NCBI GenBank assembly: GCA_016209665.1
Contig: JACQVT010000878.1
Coordinates: 1-5,582, forward strand
Source of the DNA: Planctomycetota bacterium
GTDB taxonomy: Bacteria > Planctomycetota > Phycisphaerae > UBA1845 > PWPN01
Length of the DNA: 5,582 bases
Direction: 5' to 3'
Below the pieces are notes generated by a model. The model ran no database searches. It worked only from the letters and a program-made list of their open reading frames with translations, and had not been told where the DNA came from. Numbering within the stretch: position 1 is the stretch's first letter; every line of letters begins with the position of its first letter. The position numbers and the translations under genes are program-made. This document shows, piece by piece, positions 1 to 5,488 of this stretch.

Positions 1-2274
1 CTATACAACATCAGCGCGAGCCCCTCCGTCATTAGCTGCGTGTTCGATTCTAATCACTCGGACGGGTACGGCGGAGCCATCGTCAACTTCAAGGCCAGTC
101 CCACGCTCACCAACTGCACGTTCGGCGGTAACACCACGAGGTACCGTGGAGGAGCTATCGAGAACCACACGGACTGCTACCCGGTCCTGACCAACTGTAT
201 CCTTTGGGGCAACCGCGACCAAGCAGGCACTGGGACAGACGAGGTGGCCCAGATCTTCACGATTTACGGCGGCGCGCCCGTGGTCAATTACTGTACCGTT
301 CAGGGCTTGACAGGCGCGCTGAGTGGCACCGGCAATCTGGGAACGGATCCACGCTTTGAGAATCCCTCGCTCGGCGATTACCGCCTCAGTGCCGACTCCC
401 CCTGCATCGATGCCGGCAGCAACGCCGCCGTGCCCTCCGACCTTGCGGACCTGGACGGCGATGGCAATACCGGCGAACAACTCCCGCTGGATATCCTGGA
501 AAAGCCGCGCATGGTGTTCGTGATCGGCAGCGGTCCCCCCATTGTGGATATGGGGGCATTCGAGGCGCAGAGGAATACCCTAGCCGGAACGAGCATCGCC
601 GTTCAACTCGATTCCCAAACGGGCGGCACCGCCGGCAGCATCACGTTCGCAAACGTCACCTCGTCAGGATATACCACCCTGACATCTCTGACATCAGCCC
701 CTTCGCTGCCAGCCAATCTCCAGGTATCCGCGGGCTTTCCCAGCTACTACGACGTGGCGACGACCGCGACGCTTAGCGGCCCCGTCGAGGTGTGTATCAG
801 CTACGCGGACAGATACTTCTTCGATGAAACCAGTTTGAAGCTCCTGCACTTCGACGGTACGGCCTGGCAGGATGTGACCACGTCCGTGAACACGGCGCAG
901 AAGACGATTTGCGGCAGCGTGAGCAGCCTGTCGCCGTTCGCGGTCGTGGAGCCGGCGAACCACGCGCCTGCTCTGACGTGCCCCGACCCGGTCTCGACGG
1001 AGTGTGATTTCCTGGCCGGCGGGCAGGTGACACTGGTGGCCCATGTGGATGACGCGGAGGGCAACGAGGTGTCCGTGACCTGGAACGTGGATGGGGTCGA
1101 CGAACGACAGGAGGTCATTCCGGCAGCCGCAGGCCCGACGTCGACGGACGTCACGTTTGTCCATAGCTATCCGATCGGTGAGCACGTCGTGACGGTCTCC
1201 GCCAGCGTTACGCCTGCTGATGGAAGCCCGGTTGTGGCGAGCTGCACAACCACCGTCGAGCCTGTGGACGGCAGCCCCCCGACCGTCACATGCCCCGCGC
1301 CGGCCGCGCCGATCCTGGCGGACGCGAGCTGCCGTGCCGTGGTCCCGGACCTGACCGGTGAGGCCATCGTCGCAGATGCGTGCGGCTCGCTGACCATCAC
1401 GCAGACCCCGGCGGCGGGCACGCTCGTCGCTCTCGGCTCGACAGAGGTCACCCTCACGGCGACGGACACCGCGGGAAACAACTCGAGCTGCACAACGACC
1501 GTCACCTTCGCGGACGCCACGCCGCCGACGATCTCGATCACAGATTCGGCCTCGGGCGCCCTGTATAAGGTTGGCGACATCGTCCACTTCGCAGGCGGCT
1601 ATAGCGAGAGCTGCGGCCTTGCCTCTGCGTCGTGGGCCTTCGCGAGCAACCTCGGGACCATCACCGTACCTGCCACCATCGACGCGACGGCAGGCACCAT
1701 CACCGCCGACTACGCGTTCGTGAACCCAGGCGTCTACGCCGTCACGCTCGCCGCGACGGACGCGTCGGGCAACACGGCGACGGCCGACACGGTCAGCGGG
1801 CCGGACTCCCTGCCCGCGATGGTCGTGATCTACGACCCGACGGCTGGCTTCGTCACCGGCGGCGGGTGGATCAACTCGCCGGCCGGCGCGTATGCGGCCA
1901 ACGCGGGCCTGACGGGCAAGGCGTCGTTCGGGTTCGTGTCCCGATACAAGCCGGGGGCGAACGTCCCCGACGGCAATACCGAGTTCCAGTTCAAGGCCGG
2001 CAACCTGAACTTCAAGAGCACGGCCTATGAATGGCTCGTGGTCTCCGGCGCCAGGGCCCAGTTCAAGGGCTCGGGCACGATCAACGGCGAAGGCGACTAC
2101 CGTTTCATCCTGACGGCCATCGACGGCCAGGTCAGCGGCGGCGGCGGGAGCGACAAGTTCCGCATCCGGATCTGGGGCGACAGTGGCATCGTTTACGACA
2201 ACCAGATGAACGCTCCTGACACCGCCGATCCGAGCACGGCGATCGGCGGTGGGAGCATCGTGATCCATAAGTAG
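1..2274 (+). CDS. C-terminal part of a large exported beta-helix / choice-of-anchor Q / HYR modular protein (5'-truncated by window edge)
   Basis: The frame is open from base 1 (LYNISASPSV...) to the TAG at 2272-2274, giving 757 codons; the true start lies upstream, and the GTG at 40 is simply a valine inside a repeat. Residues are numbered from base 1. About 1-100 are right-handed parallel beta-helix coils of the type GGAI-N-ASPTLTNCTF-GN. About 113-190 match the choice-of-anchor Q end (DPRF...GDYRL...SPCIDAGS...VDMGAFE). About 200-320 form a beta module with PVEVCISY, LKLLHFDGTAWQDVT and SPFAVVEP blocks, common in bacterial surface proteins. About 321-422 are PKD/Ig-like, 427-505 an HYR domain (TCPAP...GSTEVTLTATDTAGN), 508-600 a second PKD-like domain, and 616-757 a C-terminal GFVTGGGWINSP module that I believe NCBI calls post-COAP-1. 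No C-terminal PEP-CTERM or membrane anchor is visible. Likely secreted or surface-attached and structural or adhesive; no catalytic site was seen. The architecture is well supported, the role is inferred. Confidence 0.93.
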   Translation, partial: LYNISASPSVISCVFDSNHSDGYGGAIVNFKASPTLTNCTFGGNTTRYRGGAIENHTDCYPVLTNCILWGNRDQAGTGTDEVAQIFTIYGGAPVVNYCTVQGLTGALSGTGNLGTDPRFENPSLGDYRLSADSPCIDAGSNAAVPSDLADLDGDGNTGEQLPLDILEKPRMVFVIGSGPPIVDMGAFEAQRNTLAGTSIAVQLDSQTGGTAGSITFANVTSSGYTTLTSLTSAPSLPANLQVSAGFPSYYDVATTATLSGPVEVCISYADRYFFDETSLKLLHFDGTAWQDVTTSVNTAQKTICGSVSSLSPFAVVEPANHAPALTCPDPVSTECDFLAGGQVTLVAHVDDAEGNEVSVTWNVDGVDERQEVIPAAAGPTSTDVTFVHSYPIGEHVVTVSASVTPADGSPVVASCTTTVEPVDGSPPTVTCPAPAAPILADASCRAVVPDLTGEAIVADACGSLTITQTPAAGTLVALGSTEVTLTATDTAGNNSSCTTTVTFADATPPTISITDSASGALYKVGDIVHFAGGYSESCGLASASWAFASNLGTITVPATIDATAGTITADYAFVNPGVYAVTLAATDASGNTATADTVSGPDSLPAMVVIYDPTAGFVTGGGWINSPAGAYAANAGLTGKASFGFVSRYKPGANVPDGNTEFQFKAGNLNFKSTAYEWLVVSGARAQFKGSGTINGEGDYRFILTAIDGQVSGGGGSDKFRIRIWGDSGIVYDNQMNAPDTADPSTAIGGGSIVIHK

Positions 2275-2292
2275 CCCGGCAGCTCAGCCGGG
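2275..2292 (+). terminator. Hairpin immediately after the first gene, possible terminator without a T-tract
   Basis: CCCGGC (2275-2280) pairs perfectly with GCCGGG (2287-2292) around the six-base loop AGCTCA, starting one base after the stop codon. No T-run follows (TAGGGCAATT), so it is not a canonical intrinsic terminator. It may stabilise the mRNA 3' end, or be the first element of the structured leader that follows. Confidence 0.4.
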
Positions 2293-2294
2293 TA

Positions 2295-2369
2295 GGGCAA
2301 TTACGGCCGAGTCCGCCCGGCTGGTTCTTCGACTGCCCGATACGGCGCGGAGCCGGCCGGGGACTCGGT
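2295..2369 (+). promoter_or_regulatory. Intergenic inverted-repeat cluster, possible structured RNA
   Basis: CCGAGTCC (2307-2314) is the exact reverse complement of GGACTCGG (2361-2368). Nested inside, CCGGCT (2317-2322) complements AGCCGG (2351-2356), so a long two-step stem is possible. GGGCA (2295-2299) also complements TGCCC (2334-2338). That pairing crosses the 8-bp stem, so it would be either a pseudoknot or an alternative fold. I do not recognise a known riboswitch class. High GC makes short pairings cheap, but the 8-bp plus 6-bp nesting is better than casual. Confidence 0.35.
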
Positions 2370-2416
2370 GAAAGCGGACCCAAGAGAGGACCCGAGGGCC
2401 GAAGCCGGCGCCTACG

Positions 2417-2425
2417 AAAGGAGGT
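2417..2425 (+). promoter_or_regulatory. Strong Shine-Dalgarno of an 18-codon ORF
   Basis: AAAGGAGGT is a near-perfect anti-16S match, seven bases before the ATG at 2433. It is as strong as the sites of the two complete genes (GGAGGT at 2594, GAGGAGGT at 3592), which is the main reason to take the mini-ORF seriously. Confidence 0.5.
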
Positions 2426-2432
2426 TAAACCG

Positions 2433-2489
2433 ATGGCAACGCAGCGGAGCGAGACGCAGGACGGCGTGTCCCTTCGCCCCACGAGCTGA
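2433..2489 (+). CDS. Possible 18-residue leader or small peptide
   Basis: ATG at 2433 opens a short frame, MATQRSETQDGVSLRPTS, closed by TGA at 2487-2489. The peptide is polar, with no hydrophobic segment, no signal peptide and no run of one amino acid of the kind seen in attenuation leaders. It sits 118 bases upstream of the 227-residue secreted protein gene, between two sets of inverted repeats, so it could be a leader peptide whose translation affects folding of the downstream mRNA. It could also be the surviving start of a decayed gene, or a chance ORF behind a purine-rich stretch. I do not recognise the peptide. The support is the Shine-Dalgarno and spacing alone. Confidence 0.3.
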   Translation: MATQRSETQDGVSLRPTS

Positions 2490-2509
2490 ACGAGGATAAC
2501 GACAAAGGC

Positions 2510-2564
2510 GGCTCCGGCCGGCTGTTCCTTCGCGTCCGCTGTGGACGCGGACCGGCCAGGAGCC
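2510..2564 (+). promoter_or_regulatory. Large two-part hairpin in the 5' leader of the 2608 gene
   Basis: The outer stem pairs GGCTCCGGCCGG (2510-2521) with CCGGCC (2552-2557) plus GGAGCC (2559-2564), with one bulged A at 2558. The inner stem pairs CGCGTCC (2531-2537) with GGACGCG (2543-2549) around the loop GCTGT. The strands between the two stems are unequal (nine bases against two). About 19 base pairs in 55 bases, placed 43 bases before the start codon, suggest a 5' UTR structure. There is no T-tract, so simple termination is unlikely. Confidence 0.45.
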
Positions 2565-2574
2565 CGGGTACTTC

Positions 2575-2591
2575 TGCTCGAAAGACGAGCA
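2575..2591 (+). promoter_or_regulatory. Small hairpin directly ahead of the ribosome binding site
   Basis: TGCTCG (2575-2580) pairs perfectly with CGAGCA (2586-2591) around the loop AAAGA. It ends two bases before the GGAGGT at 2594-2599, so it could keep the ribosome binding site exposed or, in an alternative fold, help occlude it. Confidence 0.4.
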
Positions 2592-2593
2592 AT

Positions 2594-2599
2594 GGAGGT
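2594..2599 (+). promoter_or_regulatory. Shine-Dalgarno of the 227-residue secreted protein
   Basis: GGAGGT lies eight bases before the ATG at 2608 and fixes that start. The ATG at 2592 overlaps this site and opens a different frame, so it is not used for this protein. Confidence 0.8.
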
Positions 2600-2607
2600 A
2601 ATAGACC

Positions 2608-3291
2608 ATGTGTACGAGAATCTTGAGAGTCTTGGCTGTAGCGGCGGCGGTCCTGGCTGTCGCCTCGCCCGGCTGGGCGGACAGCAAGAACATGAACCCC
2701 GGGGTCATCCCGCCCAATGCCAGTGCTTATGGTAAAACCTACGCCGAGTGGGGCGCGAAGTGGTGGGAGTGGGTGCTCGCCATCCCTTGGGGGGACAGCC
2801 CGCTCGCAGACGATGACGGCAGCAGTTGTGGCGTCGGGCAGTCGGGCCAGGTCTGGTTCCTGGCCGGCAGTTGGGTCGGCGCTGTCACACGTACTTGCAC
2901 CGTACCGGCAGGCAAGGCCGTGTTCTTCCCCATCCTGAACGTCTTGTACTCCCCGATCGTCGGCGATCCCGATGACGAGGCAACTCTCATGGACTTGGCC
3001 ACCGCGTACTTCACCGATGAGAACGCGGCGACCCTGGTCTGTGAAGTTGATGGCGTGCGTCTCCAGAACCTGGACCGGTATCTGGTGGGAGCCTTTCGGT
3101 TCGATTTGAGCATCCCTCCGGGAGGTCTCCTCGGAAACGATGAGGTGGTCACAGGTTACGGCGTGGTCAATGGTTTCTACATTATGCTAGCGCCGTTGTC
3201 GGTGGGCACCCACACGATTCATTTTTACGGACTGGCCGCCCAGCACCCCGATGTTGAACAGAACGTTACCTACGAACTGGACGTCAAGTGA
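2608..3291 (+). CDS. Secreted protein of an uncharacterised family with a YGKTYAEW-KWWEW motif
   Basis: Complete 227-residue protein. Residues 1-24 are a signal peptide (MCTRILR, then an alanine/valine/leucine core) with probable cleavage after GWA. The mature N-terminus holds the aromatic cluster YGKTYAEWGAKWWEW (41-55), followed by an IP-GDSPL-D-G segment. GQSGQVWFLAG is at 77-87, CTVPAGKAVFFPILN at 97-111, and near the C-terminus GTHTIHFYG and a final NVTYELDV beta strand. Mature cysteines are C74, C97 and C145, so at most one internal disulfide and one free thiol. From memory, proteins with this same motif order occur in many bacteria as secreted hypotheticals; I know of no assigned function. 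The closing GxHTIHFxG strand pattern resembles a small beta-sandwich, which is inference. It stands between two large surface-protein genes on the same strand but has its own leader and strong ribosome binding site. No membrane segment follows the signal peptide. Confidence 0.92.
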   Translation: MCTRILRVLAVAAAVLAVASPGWADSKNMNPGVIPPNASAYGKTYAEWGAKWWEWVLAIPWGDSPLADDDGSSCGVGQSGQVWFLAGSWVGAVTRTCTVPAGKAVFFPILNVLYSPIVGDPDDEATLMDLATAYFTDENAATLVCEVDGVRLQNLDRYLVGAFRFDLSIPPGGLLGNDEVVTGYGVVNGFYIMLAPLSVGTHTIHFYGLAAQHPDVEQNVTYELDVK

Positions 3292-3455
3292 TTTTCGCTT
3301 CTTTTCCACCGGCCCGCGGACGCCGCCCGCCTCCTCACCCGATGCGGCGGCGCCGCGCGGCCCGATTCAACGGCCGGGCCGCCGGCGGCGATTCCCCCGA
3401 ATCCTCCCGACGGGCTCCGCGGCCCTGCATGGCCCGGAAACGCTGCTCGGACGTG

Positions 3456-3477
3456 AATCATTCCGTCTTGGATGATT
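3456..3477 (+). promoter_or_regulatory. AT-rich stem-loop in the leader of the propeller gene
   Basis: AATCAT-T-CC (3456-3464) pairs with GGATGATT (3470-3477) around the loop GTCTT, with one bulged T. It is notable because it is an A/T-containing stem in an otherwise very GC-rich gap, so it is less likely to be a by-product of composition. It could be a terminator stem (no T-run follows, only TTGC), a protein-binding dyad or a leader structure. Confidence 0.35.
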
Positions 3478-3591
3478 TGCCGTGAGTGCTGCCCGGGCAC
3501 GTCGCCTGAGAAGATGGGCGCCCTACGTGGATCATGTTCGGGAAGCCCCAAGGAGCGGGTTACCGCGAAATGCTGAGCGTACGCCACCTGT

Positions 3592-3599
3592 GAGGAGGT
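3592..3599 (+). promoter_or_regulatory. Shine-Dalgarno of the propeller-dockerin gene
   Basis: GAGGAGGT lies seven bases before the ATG at 3607 and supports that start over internal alternatives; translation from it gives a signal peptide. Confidence 0.8.
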
Positions 3600-3606
3600 T
3601 ACCAAC

Positions 3607-5094
3607 ATGTCGGGTAGAAGCGATCGTTACCGCGGCACAGTGATCGTGTTGACCGCCCTGGCTGGAACGGCAACGCTGGTGAACGGCGTGCCGCAAGTGG
3701 CGGCCCAGTGCACGTTTGAGTGGAAGCCGGGCCTGCCGGGGCTGAATGGTGGCGTCTATGCCACGATGGTCTACGACGACGGCAGCGGGCCCGCGCTGTA
3801 TGCAGGTGGAGTATTCACCACCGCCGGGGGCAACAACGCCAGCCGTATCGCCCAATGGAACGGAAGCAGTTGGTCCGCGCTGGGCAGCGGAATCAGCAGC
3901 AACGAGGTGGATGCCCTGACGGTGTACAACGGTGTACTGATCGCGGGGGGCGGTTTCACCGCCGCCGGGGGGAACAGCGCCAACTGTATTGCCCAATGGA
4001 ACGGCAGCACTTGGTCCGCGCTCGGCGGCGGGATGAGTGGTGGAAGTCCCCCATATGTGGGCGCGCTGACGGTGTACAACGGCGGGCTGATCGCGGGGGG
4101 CTGGTTCACCACCGCCGAGGGCAGCAGCGTCAACCACGTCGCCCAATGGAACGGAAGCAGTTGGTCCGCGCTGGGCACCGGGATGAGCGGCGGTGTGTAT
4201 TCCCTGACCGTCTACAACGGCGCGCTGATCGCGGGGGGCTATTTCACCACCGCCGGTGGTAGCACACGGAACCGCATCGCCCAATGGAACGGCAGCAGTT
4301 GGTCCGCGCTGGGCAGCGGGATGAGCAGCAGTGTATATGCCCTGACGGTATACAACGGCGAGCTGATCGCGGGGGGCGGTTTCACCACCGCCGGGGGGGG
4401 CAGCACCAACTACATCGCCCGATGGAACGGCAGCAGTTGGTCCGCGCTGGGCAGCGGGATGAACGGCTCTGTGCGTGCCCTGACCGTGTACAACGGCGAG
4501 CTGATCGCGGGGGGCGGTTTCACCACTGCCGGGGGCATCAGCGCCAACCGCATCGCCCGATGGAATGGCAGCAGTTGGTCCGCGCTGGGCAGCGGGATGA
4601 ACGGCTCTGTATATGCCCTGACGGTGTACAACGGCGAGCTGATCGCGGGGGGCTTCTTCACAACCGCGGGCGGCAACGGCTCGGCCAACTGGGCCCGGTG
4701 GGGCCCGACCACCCCAGACCCGGACCAGGACGGCCTCGGCGACGCCTGCGACAACTGCCCGAACGTCGCGAATCCCACCCAGACAGATACCGACGCCGAC
4801 GGCATCGGCGACGCCTGTGACCTGTGCCGGGATACGATCCCCGGCGCGCCGGTGGACGCCGCGGGCTGCCCGCCGTTCGTGCCCGGCGATTTCGACCGCG
4901 ACGGCGACGTGGATCAGTCCGACTTCGGCCATTTTCAGGCTTGCGCGACCGGCCCGGGACTGGGCCCGCCCCCCGGCGGATGCCCAGACGCGGATCTTGA
5001 CGGCGACGGCGACGTGGATCAGTCCGACTTCGGCCTGTTGCAACGCTGTCTCAGCGGAGCCAACGTGCCGGGCGACCCGGGCTGCGCCAACTGA
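3607..5094 (+). CDS. Exported seven-bladed beta-propeller protein with thrombospondin type 3 and dockerin-like C-terminus
   Basis: Complete 495-residue protein. Residues 1-33 are a signal peptide (charged MSGRSDRYR, hydrophobic core, cleavage after QVAA). Residues 36-365 hold one divergent repeat (EWKPGL...[12 protein letters not shown]...RIAQ) and six close repeats of 46-50 residues, each [35 protein letters not shown]. Seven units fit one seven-bladed propeller of the kelch-like / delta-60-like kind. Residues about 370-407 are thrombospondin type 3 calcium repeats ([29 protein letters not shown]). Residues 425-495 carry two EF-hand-like dockerin loops, DFDRDGDVD (428-436) and DLDGDGDVD (463-471), each followed by QSDFG and a cysteine-containing helix. 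It is secreted, calcium-stabilised and probably ligand-binding or scaffolding. The dockerin-like end may anchor or fold the protein; no cohesin is seen nearby. No catalytic residues were identified. Confidence 0.94.
   Translation: MSGRSDRYRGTVIVLTALAGTATLVNGVPQVAAQCTFEWKPGLPGLNGGVYATMVYDDGSGPALYAGGVFTTAGGNNASRIAQWNGSSWSALGSGISSNEVDALTVYNGVLIAGGGFTAAGGNSANCIAQWNGSTWSALGGGMSGGSPPYVGALTVYNGGLIAGGWFTTAEGSSVNHVAQWNGSSWSALGTGMSGGVYSLTVYNGALIAGGYFTTAGGSTRNRIAQWNGSSWSALGSGMSSSVYALTVYNGELIAGGGFTTAGGGSTNYIARWNGSSWSALGSGMNGSVRALTVYNGELIAGGGFTTAGGISANRIARWNGSSWSALGSGMNGSVYALTVYNGELIAGGFFTTAGGNGSANWARWGPTTPDPDQDGLGDACDNCPNVANPTQTDTDADGIGDACDLCRDTIPGAPVDAAGCPPFVPGDFDRDGDVDQSDFGHFQACATGPGLGPPPGGCPDADLDGDGDVDQSDFGLLQRCLSGANVPGDPGCAN
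3856..4698 (+). repeat. Six tandem propeller-blade DNA repeats of 138-150 bases
   Basis: Unit starts, marked by the TGG of WNGS, are at 3856, 3997, 4147, 4285, 4423 and 4561, with the next in-phase TGG at 4699. Unit lengths are therefore 141, 150, 138, 138, 138 and 138 bases, all multiples of three. The blocks around TGGTCCGCGCTGGGC and CTGATCGCGGGGGGC are almost invariant at DNA level, and the units at 4423 and 4561 share their first 50 bases apart from one T for C. Length variation is confined to the loop after GSGM. Confidence 0.95.
4898..5035 (+). repeat. 33-base perfect direct repeat encoding the two dockerin calcium loops
   Basis: Bases 4898-4930 and 5003-5035 are identical over 33 bases, 105 bases apart, encoding [10 protein letters not shown] in both halves of the dockerin-like domain. 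Exact identity including wobble positions points to recent duplication or conversion, not just protein-level constraint. Confidence 0.9.
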
Positions 5095-5102
5095 AACGCT
5101 CC

Positions 5103-5125
5103 CCGCCGTCCCCCAGCCACGGCGG
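5103..5125 (+). terminator. Hairpin just after the propeller-dockerin gene
   Basis: CCGCCGT (5103-5109) pairs perfectly with ACGGCGG (5119-5125) around a nine-base C-rich loop, starting eight bases after the stop codon. No T-tract follows (CCAGGCCTCG), so it is at best a non-canonical terminator or 3'-end stabilising stem. Confidence 0.4.
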
Positions 5126-5142
5126 CCAGGCCTCGGAGAGAG

Positions 5143-5238
5143 GGACTGGACGCCGACTTCGGCCTCGGCCGCGGCGTCGACCAACCCGATTTCGGCGTCT
5201 TCCAGCGCTGCTACTGCGGCGCGGGCGTGGCCGGATAG
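5143..5238 (+). pseudogene. Degenerate dockerin-like C-terminal fragment
   Basis: The plus-strand frame reads GLDADFGLGRGVD, then QPDFGVFQRCYCGAGVAG, and ends at TAG 5236-5238. This matches the second half of the dockerin-like domain in the preceding gene ([18 protein letters not shown]), keeping VDQ-DFG, the QRC helix and the terminal GAG. The calcium loop is damaged: GLGRGVD replaces DLDGDGDVD, losing most acidic ligands. It has no start codon or ribosome binding site. It is in the same frame as the 3607-5094 gene, with no stop between TGA 5092-5094 and this TAG, so it is either a former extension of that protein or the tail left from a deleted neighbour. It overlaps the truncated minus-strand gene by 28 bases. 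Confidence 0.6.
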
Positions 5239-5321
5239 TCGAACCCGTCGTACACGGCCGACCAGCCCCACCCGGGCCAGAACGCGAGCAGGAACACCGC
5301 GGCTGCCGCTGACCTGGTCAT
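5211..5321 (-). pseudogene. Truncated start of a secreted-protein gene (signal peptide plus YDGFDYPA)
   Basis: On the minus strand, ATG at 5321-5319 follows GGGAGGG (5333-5327) with five bases between. The 36 codons begin MTRSAAAAVFLLAFWPGWGW, a good signal peptide with likely cleavage after WSA, and continue VYDGFDYPA before TPAPQ and a TAG at 5213-5211. Exported planctomycete proteins often start their mature part with a Y(D/E)-FDYPAG-type sequence, followed by hundreds of residues; here the body is missing. Similarity is lost at about base 5229, just where the plus-strand dockerin remnant also stops looking normal. An upstream in-frame ATG at 5393 would add a poor N-terminus and was not chosen. 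It might still make a short exported peptide, but a deletion or inversion remnant is more likely. Confidence 0.55.
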
Positions 5322-5406
5322 CCTCGCCCTCCCGGCGAAAAAAGTGGGACTCAGCCGTCCGGAGGTAAAGGGCTGCCCGAACGCGACTCCCATCCCCCCT
5401 CATTCT

Positions 5407-5443
5407 AACCGAAAGCCGGTCAGATGTCCCCGCTTTCCCGGTT
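5407..5443. repeat. Imperfect inverted repeat, possible REP-like or terminator element
   Basis: AACC+GAAAGC (5407-5416) complements GCTTTC-CC-GGTT (5432-5443), ten pairs with a two-base bulge, around the 15-base loop CGGTCAGATGTCCCC. It lies in the gene-free stretch between the truncated minus-strand gene and the possible gene end at the right edge, where extragenic palindromes or terminators often sit. One copy only is visible here. Confidence 0.4.
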
Positions 5444-5488
5444 CTTACCGCGTCGGAGAGAACAGGTATCCCCCCAGGGCAATCGCAT

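Larger units (their letters stand above)
3292..3606 (+). other. 315-base gene-free GC-rich gap with several possible stem-loops
   Basis: No convincing coding frame was found; short frames here lack a ribosome binding site and have low-complexity Arg/Pro/Gly-rich translations. Pairings seen are: CGCCGCC (3321-3327) with GGCGGCG (3384-3390), enclosing GCGGCCC (3357-3363) with GGGCCGC (3376-3382); AATCAT-T-CC (3456-3464) with GGATGATT (3470-3477) around GTCTT; and CACGT+CGCC (3498-3506) with GGCG...ACGTG (3517-3529). The first set may be the 3' end of the preceding transcript, and the others the leader of the next gene. A promoter probably lies here, but I cannot point to a clear -35/-10 pair. 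Confidence 0.5.

Noticed and set aside
694..2268. Long minus-strand open frame of 524 codons
   Set aside because: It is the antisense shadow of the modular surface protein; its translation is Arg/Gly/Val/Asp low-complexity with no family motif, as expected opposite a high-GC gene.
2275..2292. Canonical Rho-independent terminators after the main genes (also 5103-5125)
   Set aside because: The hairpins are real inverted repeats but none has the T-run required, so they are reported only as possible non-canonical elements.
2541..2735. Plus-strand frame over the leader and start of the 2608 gene, including an ATG at 2592
   Set aside because: The ATG overlaps the Shine-Dalgarno of the real gene and the frame has no protein-like features after the overlap.
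3541..3570. GCGGGTTACCGCGAAA and GGTTAAACCGATGG (2423-2436) resemble the 3' end of the c-di-GMP-I (GEMM) riboswitch
   Set aside because: The diagnostic upstream GGGACGCAAAGCC core and the GAAA tetraloop context are absent at both places.
3856..4698. Regular repeats that could suggest a CRISPR or minisatellite array
   Set aside because: Units are 138-150 bases, in frame and encode propeller blades; there is no short repeat with unique spacers.
4817..5368. Plus-strand open frame overlapping the end of the propeller gene
   Set aside because: Wrong frame over the dockerin region; the translation is Ala/Arg/Thr/Pro low-complexity without a ribosome binding site.
5200..5393. Upstream ATG at 5393 as the start of the minus-strand short gene
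   Set aside because: It adds 24 residues ahead of an excellent signal peptide; the ATG at 5321 has a well-spaced GGGAGGG and begins directly with the signal sequence.
3532..5403. Long minus-strand open frame of 623 codons with repeated [10 protein letters not shown] blocks
   Set aside because: The apparent protein repeat is the antisense reading of the propeller-blade DNA repeats. The plus frame has a ribosome binding site, signal peptide and recognised domains.
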